The notes: generated by a model from the sequence alone, not told the origin. A stretch of DNA of 64,000 nt from CADEED01 sp020442965 (GCA_041395525.1 JAWLAH010000005.1:83815-147814); one strand, 5' to 3'. Positions 51,785 through 61,742 are shown, numbered from the stretch's first letter. Numbers and translations are program-made.

Positions 51785-51948
51785 GATCGAAAGCTCCTCG
51801 GGTCGCCGCGAGCGGCCACTTCTGTGTCCCCCTACTTGCGGCCCAGACCCGGCAGCCGTTTCACCGGCGGTGGATCGAGCACTTCATCGACGCGCTGCAA
51901 CCTGACGACCGACAGCCCGTTGGACTTTTTTGGCGCGGCTCGCGTCCA

Positions 51949-52845
51949 TCACAGTGTCGCAACGGTCAGCAATGCGGTCAATGCGATAAACAGCGTCGCG
52001 AGCGCCAGGTAGATGACAGCCATGGACGCCATTTTCAGTGCGCTGCGAACTTTACCCTGCTCATAGAACACGCGTGTGGCCCGAAAGAAGTACCACAGCA
52101 TGTACAGGGCTACACCGAATCCCACGATGCCAGGCGGCTGCCTGGGAAGCAGGTCGACCAGCGTTGCCAGCGACGCCACGACGAACACGAACGCGTGGTT
52201 GTGGATAAGGAAGAGCAGATGTTCAACGTAGAAGCGACGCGGATGCCAGTACAGCAGTTGCATGAAAAAGGCGATGAGCGGCAGGAACAGAAACATCGCG
52301 CGCGGTATGTTGTGCAGAAAGCTCTGCCGCAGTTCGCGCCCCCGGTCAGCGACGGCCTTACGGCAGCCCTCGCGCAGCGCTGGTTCGATCAGCTTCTGCC
52401 AGGGTCCGGAGTACGTCAGCGAGTCGCAGTCGGACGGTGCGCCGACCCGGCTCGTACCCGCGCCGGAGTCGATGCGGACGACCTCGCTGTCACTCCGAGA
52501 ACCCAAGGAAGCGAGCAGGAACATCAGCACGCTCACCACGAGATAGAGTCGAACTGGCGGCAAGTATCGGGCGCGCCGGCCGGCGAAGAACTCGCGCGTC
52601 AGGAATCCCGGCCTGAACAACAACGCGAACAGCGTGACCCAGAGTCGCGAGTCGGCATGCGTCAGATCCTCAGTGGCCGCGCTGAGGAAATGACCGACGG
52701 TATGAACCTGCGGGTCGTGACGCTGACCGCAGGACTGGCAATAGCGACCGGCAATGGCCGCACCACAGTTCAGGCAAATGGCATGTGCCTTCGGCAGGAC
52801 CACCTGTGCCGGGTCCGGTACCTGCACTTCGCGGTGCTCAGTCAT
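51949..52845 (-). CDS. DUF3667 membrane protein
   Basis: 298 residues from the ATG at 52845; a longer reading to 52956 overlaps the small gene upstream and is rejected. Residues ~20-45 hold a zinc-ribbon-like pair (CLNCGAAIAGRYCQSCGQR), followed by the DUF3667 block (HTVGHFLSAATEDLTHADSR, LLFRPGFLTREFFAGRRARYLPPVR). About five transmembrane helices follow. The role is unknown. It is translationally coupled to a 71-residue protein (ATGA at 52842-52845). Confidence 0.85.
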   Translation of the reverse strand: MTEHREVQVPDPAQVVLPKAHAICLNCGAAIAGRYCQSCGQRHDPQVHTVGHFLSAATEDLTHADSRLWVTLFALLFRPGFLTREFFAGRRARYLPPVRLYLVVSVLMFLLASLGSRSDSEVVRIDSGAGTSRVGAPSDCDSLTYSGPWQKLIEPALREGCRKAVADRGRELRQSFLHNIPRAMFLFLPLIAFFMQLLYWHPRRFYVEHLLFLIHNHAFVFVVASLATLVDLLPRQPPGIVGFGVALYMLWYFFRATRVFYEQGKVRSALKMASMAVIYLALATLFIALTALLTVATL

Positions 52846-53057
52846 GCGCGGCGGGCCGCCTCGAGGGCACCGGACAGCGGCTGCACGCGCGCGCCGAGCA
52901 GCAACGTGAATCTTAGGGTAAACGTCAGCAGACGCTGGCTCCAATCGACCAGCCACGAACCTGCGCCGCAGAACGCGCGGCCGATGAGACCGCCAGACGT
53001 GGCGACGGGCCAGGCGGCAGCAGCGATCAGCAGTGGCAATATGAGCACACGAACCAC
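52842..53057 (-). CDS. Small membrane protein coupled to DUF3667 gene
   Basis: 71 residues from a GTG at 53057 with GAGGA (53065-53069) 7 bases before it. One N-terminal hydrophobic helix (LILPLLIAAAAWPVA) and a second amphipathic part (LLTFTLRFTLLLGA). The stop overlaps the DUF3667 start. The good ribosome site and coupling support a real gene; family not recognised. Confidence 0.55.
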   Translation of the reverse strand: MVRVLILPLLIAAAAWPVATSGGLIGRAFCGAGSWLVDWSQRLLTFTLRFTLLLGARVQPLSGALEAARRA

Positions 53058-53371
53058 TCAGAATTCCTCGCGGCAGTTAGGGTCTACGGCGCTCCGTGGC
53101 AACGCGCCTTGCGGGCGAGGAACTATAACGCCAAAACGCCGGTCGCAGCGGCCGCGGGCGGTTCGCGTCACAGGATTGGGCATCGGGCCTCGAGCAGGTC
53201 GGCGCCAGGCTGCCCTTCCGCGCTCATCGCGCACTAACACAATCTCGTTAGTCACGGCCGAGCATCACAGCAAAAAATCGTCGATTTTCCTAGCTGCCGG
53301 GACGCATTTGGCGTACCCTAGCAATCAATGATGGCCGTCGGGTCGTCAGCAAACAAAACGAGGGGGATCAT
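53058..53371. other. Intergenic region, divergent promoters
   Basis: No gene supported; a GC-rich minus-strand reading at 53058-53255 looks like chance. The part next to 53372 is AT-richer and probably holds the promoter for the exported 150-residue protein, with AGGGGG ahead of its start. Confidence 0.4.
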
Positions 53372-53824
53372 ATGAAACATCTTAAGTTCGGGCTGCTGCT
53401 GGCAGCACTTGGGACGGTGCTGTCCGTGGCACCAGCGGCATTCGCACAGGAATCTTCACGCGCCTACACAGAAGGCAATGTTGTTGTCGTCTCCTACATT
53501 CGGACGGAACCGGGCAAATTCGATGACTACATGTCATACCTCGCCACTACCTACAAGGCGTTGATGGCCGACTATAAAGCAGCGGGTATCATTCTCGATT
53601 ACGCGGTGTATGCGAACCAGCCGGTGAATGAGCACGACCCTGATCTGATTCTCACGATTACCTACAAGAACCTCGCGGCGCTCGACAATCTCGACGCCCG
53701 TACGGATCCGATTGCCAAGAAGGTCTGGAGCTCGCTGCAAGCGTCCAACCAGGCGTCGGCGGAACGGGGCAAGGTGCGGACGGTTCTGGGCGGCAGGATG
53801 CTGCGGCAACTGAACCTGAAGTAG
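53372..53824 (+). CDS. Exported protein of about 150 residues
   Basis: 150 residues with a clear signal peptide (about 1-25, AAFAQ). The mature part is an alpha/beta segment NVVVVSYIRTEPGKFDDYM, a helix, DYAVYANQPVNEHDPDLILTITYK, and a helical end. This resembles ferredoxin-like (Dabb/antibiotic-monooxygenase-shaped) folds, but I would not assign a family. A strong terminator follows, so it is probably transcribed alone. Confidence 0.75.
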   Translation: MKHLKFGLLLAALGTVLSVAPAAFAQESSRAYTEGNVVVVSYIRTEPGKFDDYMSYLATTYKALMADYKAAGIILDYAVYANQPVNEHDPDLILTITYKNLAALDNLDARTDPIAKKVWSSLQASNQASAERGKVRTVLGGRMLRQLNLK

Positions 53825-53838
53825 GCCAAGCGACTCCG

Positions 53839-53880
53839 ATAGGCGGGGGGCCTTGCGGTTCCTCGCCTATTTTCGTTTTG
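53839..53880 (+). terminator. Rho-independent terminator
   Basis: Stem ATAGGCG (53839-53845) with CGCCTAT (53864-53870) around a GC-rich loop, followed by TTTTCGTTTT. It lies 15 bases after the exported-protein gene. Confidence 0.8.
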
Positions 53881-54001
53881 GGCTCTGGGGAGCGAGCAGT
53901 GTCCGCGTCAGAATCGTCTGGCGCATGGTGCAGCGCGTTGCTGACGTGCGTCTGCGAAGGGCGAGCGCAGACTCTGCATTGGCATTATCCAGGAGACGAC
54001 C

Positions 54002-54259
54002 ATGAAATCCTTTGCCCTGCTCACTAGTGTCGCGATCTGCTTTGCCGTGCTCGCGACTGCTTGCACCCAGAAACAAGAGGGCGCGTTGGACCGCGCGGCC
54101 GAGAACACCAAAGACGCGCTCGACATGCGTGACAACGAGAAGCTCAAGGACGCGGCCGAGAATGCCGGCGATGCCGTGCGAGATGCCGGCGAGGGGATAA
54201 AAGATGCGGCCAAGGATGCGGCGGCAGACATGAAAGAAGCTCTGCCTGACCCGAAATAG
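54002..54259 (+). CDS. Small lipoprotein with amphipathic helical repeats
   Basis: 85 residues. Lipobox ATAC (Cys near 21). The mature part is a run of Ala/Asp/Lys/Glu-rich repeats (ENTKDALD, ENAGDAVRDAGEGIKDAAKD), like LEA-type or YtxH-like amphipathic helices. Such proteins often respond to osmotic or envelope stress (inference). AGGAG stands 10 bases ahead of the ATG. The synthase gene follows by 30 bases. Confidence 0.75.
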   Translation: MKSFALLTSVAICFAVLATACTQKQEGALDRAAENTKDALDMRDNEKLKDAAENAGDAVRDAGEGIKDAAKDAAADMKEALPDPK

Positions 54260-54289
54260 AATCAAGCGTGATCGAGTCCGAGTGCGCTC

Positions 54290-55735
54290 ATGTGTCGGCC
54301 TCGATCATCGAAATCGCACCTTCGCCGAGCCGTGAGCGGACGATTGCGCGTGCGCTTCGCAGCGGCCGCGGTGGTCGTGCTCGCGGCGATCGTCGCGTTC
54401 GGCTGTACGACGCTCCCCGACCTGCGTTTGGCACGCGATCTGTCGCTGTCGAGATCCGCGACGACACTCGTAATTGTCGGACCGAGCGGTCCAGTTAGCG
54501 ACGCGGCTCGCAAACGTGTGACGCAAGCGCTCGCGCGAACCGGTGACACCAGCTTTCTGGATCATTACCTGGCAGCGATGGAGCCGGTGGCCCGTTCGCC
54601 ATTGCTGGCCGGCAACAGTGTCGATCTGCTCGTCGACGGCCCTGCGACCTATCGGGCGATATTCCGTGCAATCGCGAACTCGCAGTACTACGTACTACTC
54701 GAAAGTTTCATTCTGGAAGATGCGACAGCCGCAGGCGTGTCGCTTTCCGAATCGCTACGCGATGCCGCTGCTCGCGGGGTCGCAGTGTTCGTGCTTTACG
54801 ACGGCGTCGGCTCGCTAACGACCGGCGACGCGTTCATCAAGTCATTGGGGGATAGTCGTATTCAGTCGTGCGCATTCAATCCCATCAATCCGCTCGATGG
54901 CAGGTTTTCCGGATTCAATCAGCGCGATCACCGCAAGATCGTGGTCGTTGACGGTGCGATGGGGTTCGCGGGTGGAATCAATTTCAGTCGCGCGTATCGA
55001 TCGAGCTCGAAGTCCATCATGCGCTCCGGAACGGCCGCAATCGACGACGGCTGGCGTGATACACACGTCGAGGCCGCTGGGCCAGTGGTCGTAGTTCTCG
55101 AAGACCTGTTTCGTGACGCGTGGCATTCGCAGGATTGCTCCGGAGCGCTACCGGCGAGATTGCAACAGCAGCCGGACAAAGCGGGCGGAACATTGCTGCG
55201 TGTGGTCGCCAGCAGCCCGGACGACGAACTGAACGAAGTATACGCATCAGTGCTCGCCGCGATCTCGTACGCACAACAGTCGATCGACATCACGATGGCT
55301 TACTTCGTTCCAGACGACGTGCTGGAATCTGCGTTAAGCGATGCCGCCAAGCGCGGTGTGCAGGTGCGACTGATCGTACCCAGCCACAGCGATTTCACGG
55401 GCGTCTTTTATGCTGGGCGCGCGCACTATGCGAGTCTGCTCGAGAATGGCGTGCGATTGTACGAGCTCGAAGGAGCATTCTTGCACTCCAAGACAATCGT
55501 CATCGATGGCATCTGGTCTTCGGTAGGCTCGACGAATTTCGACTGGCGCAGTTTCGCCCATAACAGCGAAATCAATATCAACATAATTGATGCCGCCTTT
55601 GCCTCCAAGATGGTCGCAATGTTTGCCAGGGACCTGGCAGATTCAACTGAGATCACCGCACAGAAGTGGCGCAAACGCCCAATCCTCGACCGCTTGAAGG
55701 AATGGTTCTGGCTCCCGATGCAATATTATCTTTAG
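54290..55735 (+). CDS. Phospholipase D-type protein, cardiolipin synthase-like
   Basis: 481 residues from the ATG at 54290; GTG at 54332 is an alternative. The N-terminal hydrophobic stretch ends FGCTTL, a possible lipobox. Two HKD motifs: HRKIVVVDG (about residue 214, in the segment NQRDHRKIVVVDGAMGFAGG) and HSKTIVIDG (about 399, then SVGSTNFDWRSF). Paired HKD motifs with GG/GS-N spacing fit cardiolipin synthases, which join phosphatidyl groups at the membrane. A periplasmic, lipid-anchored member would be somewhat unusual. Confidence 0.87.
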   Translation: MCRPRSSKSHLRRAVSGRLRVRFAAAAVVVLAAIVAFGCTTLPDLRLARDLSLSRSATTLVIVGPSGPVSDAARKRVTQALARTGDTSFLDHYLAAMEPVARSPLLAGNSVDLLVDGPATYRAIFRAIANSQYYVLLESFILEDATAAGVSLSESLRDAAARGVAVFVLYDGVGSLTTGDAFIKSLGDSRIQSCAFNPINPLDGRFSGFNQRDHRKIVVVDGAMGFAGGINFSRAYRSSSKSIMRSGTAAIDDGWRDTHVEAAGPVVVVLEDLFRDAWHSQDCSGALPARLQQQPDKAGGTLLRVVASSPDDELNEVYASVLAAISYAQQSIDITMAYFVPDDVLESALSDAAKRGVQVRLIVPSHSDFTGVFYAGRAHYASLLENGVRLYELEGAFLHSKTIVIDGIWSSVGSTNFDWRSFAHNSEININIIDAAFASKMVAMFARDLADSTEITAQKWRKRPILDRLKEWFWLPMQYYL

Positions 55736-55937
55736 ACGCGTGTCCATTCTCCGCAAGGCGGATGAGAACCTGTTGTAACGGACCAACTAGCGACAACTAC
55801 TGATAGTCATTCGCCCGGATCAGCTATTAGCCTTCGACCGCGAACATGCGTCATCGTCGTCGCCAAAGTACAACGACGGCTGATTTCCCATCTTCACGTA
55901 GTGCCGTCGTAGACCTACCTGCCCCGGGGAAATTCCA
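55736..55937 (+). promoter_or_regulatory. Leader region of third TonB receptor
   Basis: The region holds an inverted repeat ACGACGGC (55873-55880) / GCCGTCGT (55903-55910) about 28 bases before the start, which might form an mRNA hairpin. No known riboswitch is recognised. Confidence 0.3.
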
Positions 55938-58487
55938 ATGAACACACTCTGCCGATCCACGTTGATGCTGTCCGCCGTCGCGCTCGTGGCACCTGTGGCC
56001 TTGGCCCAGACGGCCGATACGGGCGGCGCCCTCGAGGAGATCACCGTCACCGCCCAGCGCCGCGCGGAAAACGTCCAGGACGTGCCGATTGCGATCAGCG
56101 CGTTCAGCGCCAGCGAGCTCGAAAAGCGCAACGTCGGCAGCCCGCTGGAGATCATCCAGTACGTGCCGAACCTCACGGGTAACAACAACACCGGCCTCGG
56201 CTCGGCGAACGTCTATTACATGCGCGGCCTCGGCAATTCCGAGTCCATCGCCACGTTCGACCCGCCGGTGGGCACCTACGTCGACGACATCTACATCGCG
56301 CGGCAGAACTCTAACAACTTCGGCCTGTTCGACGTCGATCGGATCGAGGTGCTACGCGGCCCGCAGGGCACGCTGTTCGGTCGCAACACCACCGGCGGCG
56401 CCATCAACCTGATACTGCGCCAGCCAGGCGACGTGCGCCGCGGCTTCGCCGAGGTCGGCTTCGGATCCTTCGGCGAACTAAGCGCGCGCGGCAGCATTGA
56501 CCTGCCGGTAAACGACCGGCTCTCGACGCAGATCGCGGCCTATGTGACCGAATCCGACGGCTACGCCAAGGACTTCTCCACCGGCAAGGACGAGAACGGC
56601 GCCGACGAGAAGGGTCTGCGCGTTGCCGCGCGCCTGAAGGTCAGCGACGACGTCACCTGGAACACCTCAGTGAACTACGTCTACTCCGGCACGTTCAACA
56701 AGCTGAACTTCGAGTGCGGCACGGTCGCCGCGTCGGGCACGCCCGCCGGCGGTTGCGACGGTCGATACATGAACTCCGCCTTCGGCTCCGCGCCGGTCGC
56801 GAACGTGTTCGTCGGCATCCCGAACCCCGCGGGCGCCGGCACGGTCGCCGTGCCGACCACGGTCTCCAATGGCAAGGCGGATCGCCCCGAGGGCATCGAC
56901 ACCAACACGCTGCTGATCGCCTCGAACCTCGAGGTCGGCCTCGGCGACAGCGTGACGATGAACTTCATTACCGGCGTCATGCACCTGCAGCAAGACTATC
57001 TGTACGATTTCTCCGAGGGCCGCCAGGGCCGCTCCATCGGCGGCGTCACGGTCGCGCAATTGCCCAACGCGCCGCTGCTGCAGAACCCGCTGATCATCTC
57101 GAACGCCGCCGGCGTGCTCTCGCCGAACGGCGCGTTCGTGCTGGGGCAGCAGTCGCAGGGCGACCAGTTCTCGCAGGAAATCAAGTTCACCGGCGACGCC
57201 GGCCAGCTCAAGTACGTCGGCGGGCTGTACTACTTCCGCGAGGACTACAGCACCGAGGTGGCCGACCTCGCCACCGGCTTCACGACCGGCGCCGCGACGC
57301 TCGCGGCGCAGGTGCCGCGGGCGTACGCGACGACCCTGCTGGCCGATCGGCTGATCCAGAACTCGACGCGCTCCTGGGCGGCGTACCTGCAGGGCGACTG
57401 GCAGTTCACTGACTCGCTGACCGGGACGGTCGGCCTGCGCTGGACCAACGAGACCAAGGACGTGGCGGTCACCGACCTGCGCGACCCGCGGGTGGTCCCG
57501 ATCGTCGCCGGCGTGCAGCGCCCCGACCTGCGCCTCGAGACGGCCAACCTGCAGCGCCTCGGCATCCCGACGACGCTCGATACCGCGCTGCTGACGCCGC
57601 GCTTCGCGCTGAATTTCGCACCGAATGACGACATCCTGCTGTTCGCCTCAGCGACCCGCGGCTTCCGCTCGGGCGGCTGGAACGTGCGCGGCACGACCGC
57701 GCAGCTGTTCACTCCCTTCAAGCCCGAGAAGGCCTGGACGTATGAGCTGGGCGCGAAGACCGAGTGGCTGGATCGCCGACTGCGCGCGAACCTCACACTG
57801 TTTCACCTGATCGACAAGCAGTTCCAGTCGCCGTCGGCGTTCGTCGACGCGGTGGGCATCGTGCAGTTCATCACCCGCAACGACGCGGACTTCGAGAACA
57901 GCGGCATCGAGCTCGAGCTGCAGGCGGTCCCGATGGATGGTCTGAACCTCTACCTGAGCGCCGGCTTCCAGGATCCGAAGTACAAGAACGTCGCGCCGAA
58001 TACACTGGCCCAGCAGGCGGATTGCCTGGCCCTGCGTGCCAGCGGCGGCGTGTTCGCCACGCGCTGCGCGGCCGGCATTATCACGGCCCAGGGCGAGATT
58101 GCCGATCCGGTGCGCACTCCCGAGATGACGCTGGCGGCGGGTGGCTCGTACGACATCCGCATCGGCGAGAACTGGAAGCTGACGCCGGCCGTCAACGTCG
58201 TGCACCAGACCGATGCCGAGACGTCGGCCTCGAATCTCAGCTTCTACATCAACAACGGCGTTTACAACATCGACGGCGCGGGCGACTACGTGGCCGGTTC
58301 GCGGCAGGAGGCCTATACCCTGGTCAACGCCAGCGTGACGCTCTCGGGCGGTGCTAACGACAACTGGAAGCTGATCGCCGACTGCAACAACTGCGGCGAC
58401 GAGGTGTACACCCAGTCGGCGATCTCTGGCTACTCGTTCCTGAACCCGCCGCGCACCTGGTCGGTGCGTCTCGGCTACTCGTTCTGA
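55938..58487 (+). CDS. TonB-dependent receptor
   Basis: 849 residues. Signal peptide about 1-24 (ending ALAQ). Plug start EEITVTAQRRAENVQDVPIA, SPLEIIQYVPN, then VLRGPQGTLFGRNTTGGAIN, the standard plug motifs of the iron/vitamin-type receptor class common in sphingomonads and relatives. The barrel ends RLGYSF with terminal Phe. Only distantly like the receptors at 22962 and 27118, and with an even stronger G/C third-position bias. Substrate unknown; no transport genes flank it. Confidence 0.93.
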   Translation: MNTLCRSTLMLSAVALVAPVALAQTADTGGALEEITVTAQRRAENVQDVPIAISAFSASELEKRNVGSPLEIIQYVPNLTGNNNTGLGSANVYYMRGLGNSESIATFDPPVGTYVDDIYIARQNSNNFGLFDVDRIEVLRGPQGTLFGRNTTGGAINLILRQPGDVRRGFAEVGFGSFGELSARGSIDLPVNDRLSTQIAAYVTESDGYAKDFSTGKDENGADEKGLRVAARLKVSDDVTWNTSVNYVYSGTFNKLNFECGTVAASGTPAGGCDGRYMNSAFGSAPVANVFVGIPNPAGAGTVAVPTTVSNGKADRPEGIDTNTLLIASNLEVGLGDSVTMNFITGVMHLQQDYLYDFSEGRQGRSIGGVTVAQLPNAPLLQNPLIISNAAGVLSPNGAFVLGQQSQGDQFSQEIKFTGDAGQLKYVGGLYYFREDYSTEVADLATGFTTGAATLAAQVPRAYATTLLADRLIQNSTRSWAAYLQGDWQFTDSLTGTVGLRWTNETKDVAVTDLRDPRVVPIVAGVQRPDLRLETANLQRLGIPTTLDTALLTPRFALNFAPNDDILLFASATRGFRSGGWNVRGTTAQLFTPFKPEKAWTYELGAKTEWLDRRLRANLTLFHLIDKQFQSPSAFVDAVGIVQFITRNDADFENSGIELELQAVPMDGLNLYLSAGFQDPKYKNVAPNTLAQQADCLALRASGGVFATRCAAGIITAQGEIADPVRTPEMTLAAGGSYDIRIGENWKLTPAVNVVHQTDAETSASNLSFYINNGVYNIDGAGDYVAGSRQEAYTLVNASVTLSGGANDNWKLIADCNNCGDEVYTQSAISGYSFLNPPRTWSVRLGYSF

Positions 58488-58579
58488 TCGCCGCACGCTG
58501 CAGGTGCAGTGCGAGATCGACGACGCACCGCCGGTGCTGCGGCACGTGACGCACCGCCCGCCGTATCGCATGCGAGTCG

Positions 58580-60682
58580 CTACGAGCTGCAGGAACTTGA
58601 GCGCCGCTGAGCCGCCGCCGCATCGGCTTCGTCACGGCCGACGACAGCGAGCGGCAACGCGACGGTAAACTCACAGCCCCGCCCCAGACCCGCGCTGGTG
58701 ACTCTTACTACGCCGCCATGCATCTCGACGAGGCGCCGCACCAGCGACAGGCCCAGCCCCAGACCGCTGCGCGGCCGGCCGTCGGTGGACACTTGGGCAA
58801 ACAGGTCGAATGCTCGGTTGATCTGCTCAACGCTCATACCGATGCCAGTATCTTGTACCGTGATGATCGCGCTGTTCGATTCGCGCGCGGAGCGGATCGT
58901 GATCTGTCCGCCGGGTCCGGAGTACTTCGCGGCGTTGTCGAGCAGGTTGCTCAGCACCTGGACCAGGCGCGCCGGATCGACTTCCAACCACAGAGGTGCC
59001 ATCTCTGGCGCCACCGTCACGGTTTGCTCGCCCTTTGACAAGGCGGCCCCAGCCGCCTCGATCGCGCGTTCGATCAATTCCTGCACGCGCACGCGTTCGC
59101 GTTTCAGGGAAAGCTTGCCCGCGGCGCTTTGACTCAGATCCATCAGATCATCGACTAAGCGAACGAGTTGCGTCGCCTGGCGATTCATCATGGCGTGCAA
59201 AGCACGAGTCTGTTCATCGAGTCCAGCTTGCGCGAGCAACATAGTTAGGCTGGTGCGAAGGACAGCCAGCGGATTACGTAGTTCATGTGCCAGGGTCGCG
59301 AGAAAGACATCCTTGTCACGATTGGAGGTGCGCAGCGCCTGTTCAAGGCGCACCCGTTCGGTGACGTCGATCGTGGCGCCAATTACTGACTCGATGCTGC
59401 GCGAATCATGCTGCTCGCCGACCAGGCGTGTCAGAAAATGGCCGGTGCCGTGAGGCGTGTCGAAAGTGAATTCGAATTGCTGGGGCTCGCCGGTCTGAAA
59501 GACCGCTCGCAGCGCACTTTCCCACAGGTTTCGGAAGGACTCGCTCACATCGAGTTCGGCCAGGGTCTTGCCGACGATCTCGGCCGGTGGGCAACCCGTT
59601 ACGGCTTCAATCGCACGGTTGACGAAAATGTGGCGCAAGCCTGCATCGAAGCGGTTGAGGATCGCCGGAGCGTGATCCGCTACGCTCTGCAGTTCACGCT
59701 GCTGGAGGCGGACCCGATTTTGCAGCGCGTCCCGTTCCTTGCGGGATGAAATGTCTTCGATGATGGAAATGTACTGCGTTGGTCGCTGCTGCTCGTCGCG
59801 CAGCAGCCCCGCCGTGAGATTGACCCACACGACATCGCCCGCCGCACGGACATAGCGCTTCTCCATCTCGTAGTAGTCAATCTCACCGGCTTTCAATTGC
59901 TGCGCCAGCCGCCAATCCCGACCGACATCGTCTGGATGCGTGATATCGAGGAAGGTCATTTGCTCCAAGGCGCGACGCGAGTATCCGGTGATCTGGCACA
60001 CGGCCTCGTTGAAGCGCAGCCAGCGACCCTCCAGCGACAGGTGTGCGATTCCAACAGGGGCCTGCTCAAAGGTTGCGCGATACAGCCGCTCGCTCAATTG
60101 CAGCCGCTCCTCGGCGAGCTTGCGGTCGTCGATATCCTCGATAACCGCGACGGTCCTCACGGGTCGCCCCTGTGAGTCGCGCACCAGTACGGCGCGGACG
60201 CGCACCCAGACGATGCGTCCGTCGGAGCGTACGTAACGCTTTACCGACTCGAAATCGTCTCGTTCACCGCGCAACAAGGCGGCTATCGCAGCGACCTCGA
60301 CACCCCGGTCCGCCTCGAACGTGATGTCCGCGGGTGTTTTGCGCAAAAGCTCCAGCGCCGAATAGCCGGTAAGCTTCTCAAATGCCGGGTTCACATGAAT
60401 GAAGTGCCCCGTCGCCGCAGAGAGTTGCGCGACGGCAATCGCGAGGTTATCGACGCGCAAAACCGAGAGATTCTCCCTTGTCACGGTCTCCCCTTGATCC
60501 TCGCAGCAGGCTGTCGCTGAGTGTATCGCGCCCGCCAACGCCACTCCTAACATCTTTAGGCCGGGGCAATCGGCGGCGAATCGTGCGGGACTGCGCGGCT
60601 GAGCTATTCGGACTGCCTCCCGCCCTGCTTCACGACGTGTCCTAGTTGGGGTCAGGGGTGCTTGCATTCCGGTGGCAATCAC
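58580..60682 (-). CDS. Triple-PAS sensor histidine kinase
   Basis: Up to 700 residues; the front is uncertain (GTG at 60682, ATG at 60667, or a start nearer 60480), because residues 1-70 have no domain character. Three PAS/PAC repeats follow (LSAATGHFIHVNPAFEKLTG; GRWLRFNEAVCQITGYSRRA; LRHIFVNRAIEAVTGCPPAE), then a phosphoacceptor helix LATLAHELRNPLAVLR and an ATPase domain (LVQVLSNLLDNAAKYSG, DTGIGM, GLGLGLSLV). No transmembrane helix and no response regulator nearby, so a cytoplasmic orphan kinase. Confidence 0.88.
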   Translation of the reverse strand: MIATGMQAPLTPTRTRREAGREAVRIAQPRSPARFAADCPGLKMLGVALAGAIHSATACCEDQGETVTRENLSVLRVDNLAIAVAQLSAATGHFIHVNPAFEKLTGYSALELLRKTPADITFEADRGVEVAAIAALLRGERDDFESVKRYVRSDGRIVWVRVRAVLVRDSQGRPVRTVAVIEDIDDRKLAEERLQLSERLYRATFEQAPVGIAHLSLEGRWLRFNEAVCQITGYSRRALEQMTFLDITHPDDVGRDWRLAQQLKAGEIDYYEMEKRYVRAAGDVVWVNLTAGLLRDEQQRPTQYISIIEDISSRKERDALQNRVRLQQRELQSVADHAPAILNRFDAGLRHIFVNRAIEAVTGCPPAEIVGKTLAELDVSESFRNLWESALRAVFQTGEPQQFEFTFDTPHGTGHFLTRLVGEQHDSRSIESVIGATIDVTERVRLEQALRTSNRDKDVFLATLAHELRNPLAVLRTSLTMLLAQAGLDEQTRALHAMMNRQATQLVRLVDDLMDLSQSAAGKLSLKRERVRVQELIERAIEAAGAALSKGEQTVTVAPEMAPLWLEVDPARLVQVLSNLLDNAAKYSGPGGQITIRSARESNSAIITVQDTGIGMSVEQINRAFDLFAQVSTDGRPRSGLGLGLSLVRRLVEMHGGVVRVTSAGLGRGCEFTVALPLAVVGRDEADAAAAQRRSSSCSS

Positions 60683-60716
60683 GCCGAGCTAAGGCGCAAC
60701 ATTTGCGACGAAGCCG

Positions 60717-60986
60717 TCAAAATCGCTGGCGCAGATCCTGACGTCGACCGTCCCTACTTGTGGGGTGCGCCCGATGGATCAACGCCTGCTGACACGCTCG
60801 GACCCGATTGAGCAGCTGGGCCGGCTCCGGGCCGACGTCGCGACCTATCGTGTCGTGACTAACGGCTCGTAGCTGATCGACCAGAGCAACGGACCACTCC
60901 TTAAGCATGCGACGCTTCTCATCGTTGGACTTTGATTTGTCGCGCAGCAAATCTTCCGGGCGATGAGCAACATTGAGATGCTGCAT
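60717..60986 (-). CDS. Small hypothetical protein
   Basis: 89 residues. The first half, HRPEDLLRDKSKSNDEKRRML then KEWSVALVDQLRAVSHD, looks like a small family with the pattern P..LL.D...S..EK..LL..W..D. The C-terminal part is basic and less protein-like. The ATG at 60986 has AGGAGACC nearby. It lies just upstream of the kinase gene on the same strand, but no functional link is visible. Confidence 0.45.
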   Translation of the reverse strand: MQHLNVAHRPEDLLRDKSKSNDEKRRMLKEWSVALVDQLRAVSHDTIGRDVGPEPAQLLNRVRACQQALIHRAHPTSRDGRRQDLRQRF

Positions 60987-61496
60987 GCTGGTCTCCTGGC
61001 GGTTGAAGAACGCCGAGCAGCAAATCTATACACATGACGTGTCGCCGGCGGCTTTGACCAGCGACCGTATTCCAGCGAGTCGCGTTGCGTCAACGACGTT
61101 AGCCTCACTGCATCGCAGCGTCGAAGCGATCTGACAGATGATCACCTACATCACGAAGCGCGCCGCTCCGACTTCGCGTTTTGCGGGCGCGGCTTAGACT
61201 CGCGAGCTGAAGCCGACTCTTCGACAACTTACAGGACCCTGTGAAAATGACATCGATCAGCGATCTATCCGGAAGCCTTGACCTGACCTCGCGCTGCAGC
61301 GGTCTCGCGCCTGTTGGGAGTCCTTCCTACTATCGAAGTTTTGCGTTGCATTGCGCAAATTTGTCCGTTTGGTCGCTGCGTCTCGCCTGGGACGAACGAA
61401 CGCTGAGTGCAAACTCGCTGCTCGCCACGACCGCGCCAGACACACTCGGTGTTCCGACCCCCTAACACCCACCCCACGGCGTGAGTGGCGTAACCG
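60987..61496. other. Non-coding stretch
   Basis: No convincing gene. A GTG-started reading at 61241-61465 is unlike a protein in composition. No terminator or RNA gene recognised. Confidence 0.45.
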
Positions 61497-61742
61497 TCAG
61501 GCGCTATCGGTCGTAGACCCGACTTTCCTTGCGCCGCGGATGTTCATTGCGGCAAGCCCGATCTGAAGAACAATCAGCGCGTACGCACCCGTGCTTGCTC
61601 CCCAGATGATCCACAGCGTGTTGCTCAGCAAGAAGAGCCAGAAGCCCACATTGCGCTGGCTACTTTGTTTCGCGGCTACTAACCACGCGGCTAACAGTGT
61701 AACCACCCTGGTGGGCCATTGGATGAGGTTCACTTGGTCCAT
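61497..61742 (-). CDS. Small membrane protein
   Basis: 81 residues from the ATG at 61742. Two or three hydrophobic helices: VVTLLAAWLVAA, FWLFLLSNTLWIIWGA and ALIVLQIGLAAMNI. The pattern NxGFWLFLxSNxxWxxWG...QxxLxxxNxxG is typical of small conserved integral membrane proteins (SemiSWEET-like in shape, not assigned). A longer start at 61781 adds residues without support. Confidence 0.55.
   Translation of the reverse strand: MDQVNLIQWPTRVVTLLAAWLVAAKQSSQRNVGFWLFLLSNTLWIIWGASTGAYALIVLQIGLAAMNIRGARKVGSTTDSA

Noticed and set aside
55873..55910. Inverted repeat in the third receptor's leader as a riboswitch
   Set aside because: A single short stem with a 22-base loop and no conserved riboswitch core such as a cobalamin box.
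61241..61465. GTG-started 74-codon frame
   Set aside because: Weak ribosome site, composition unlike a protein and no leader or motif.
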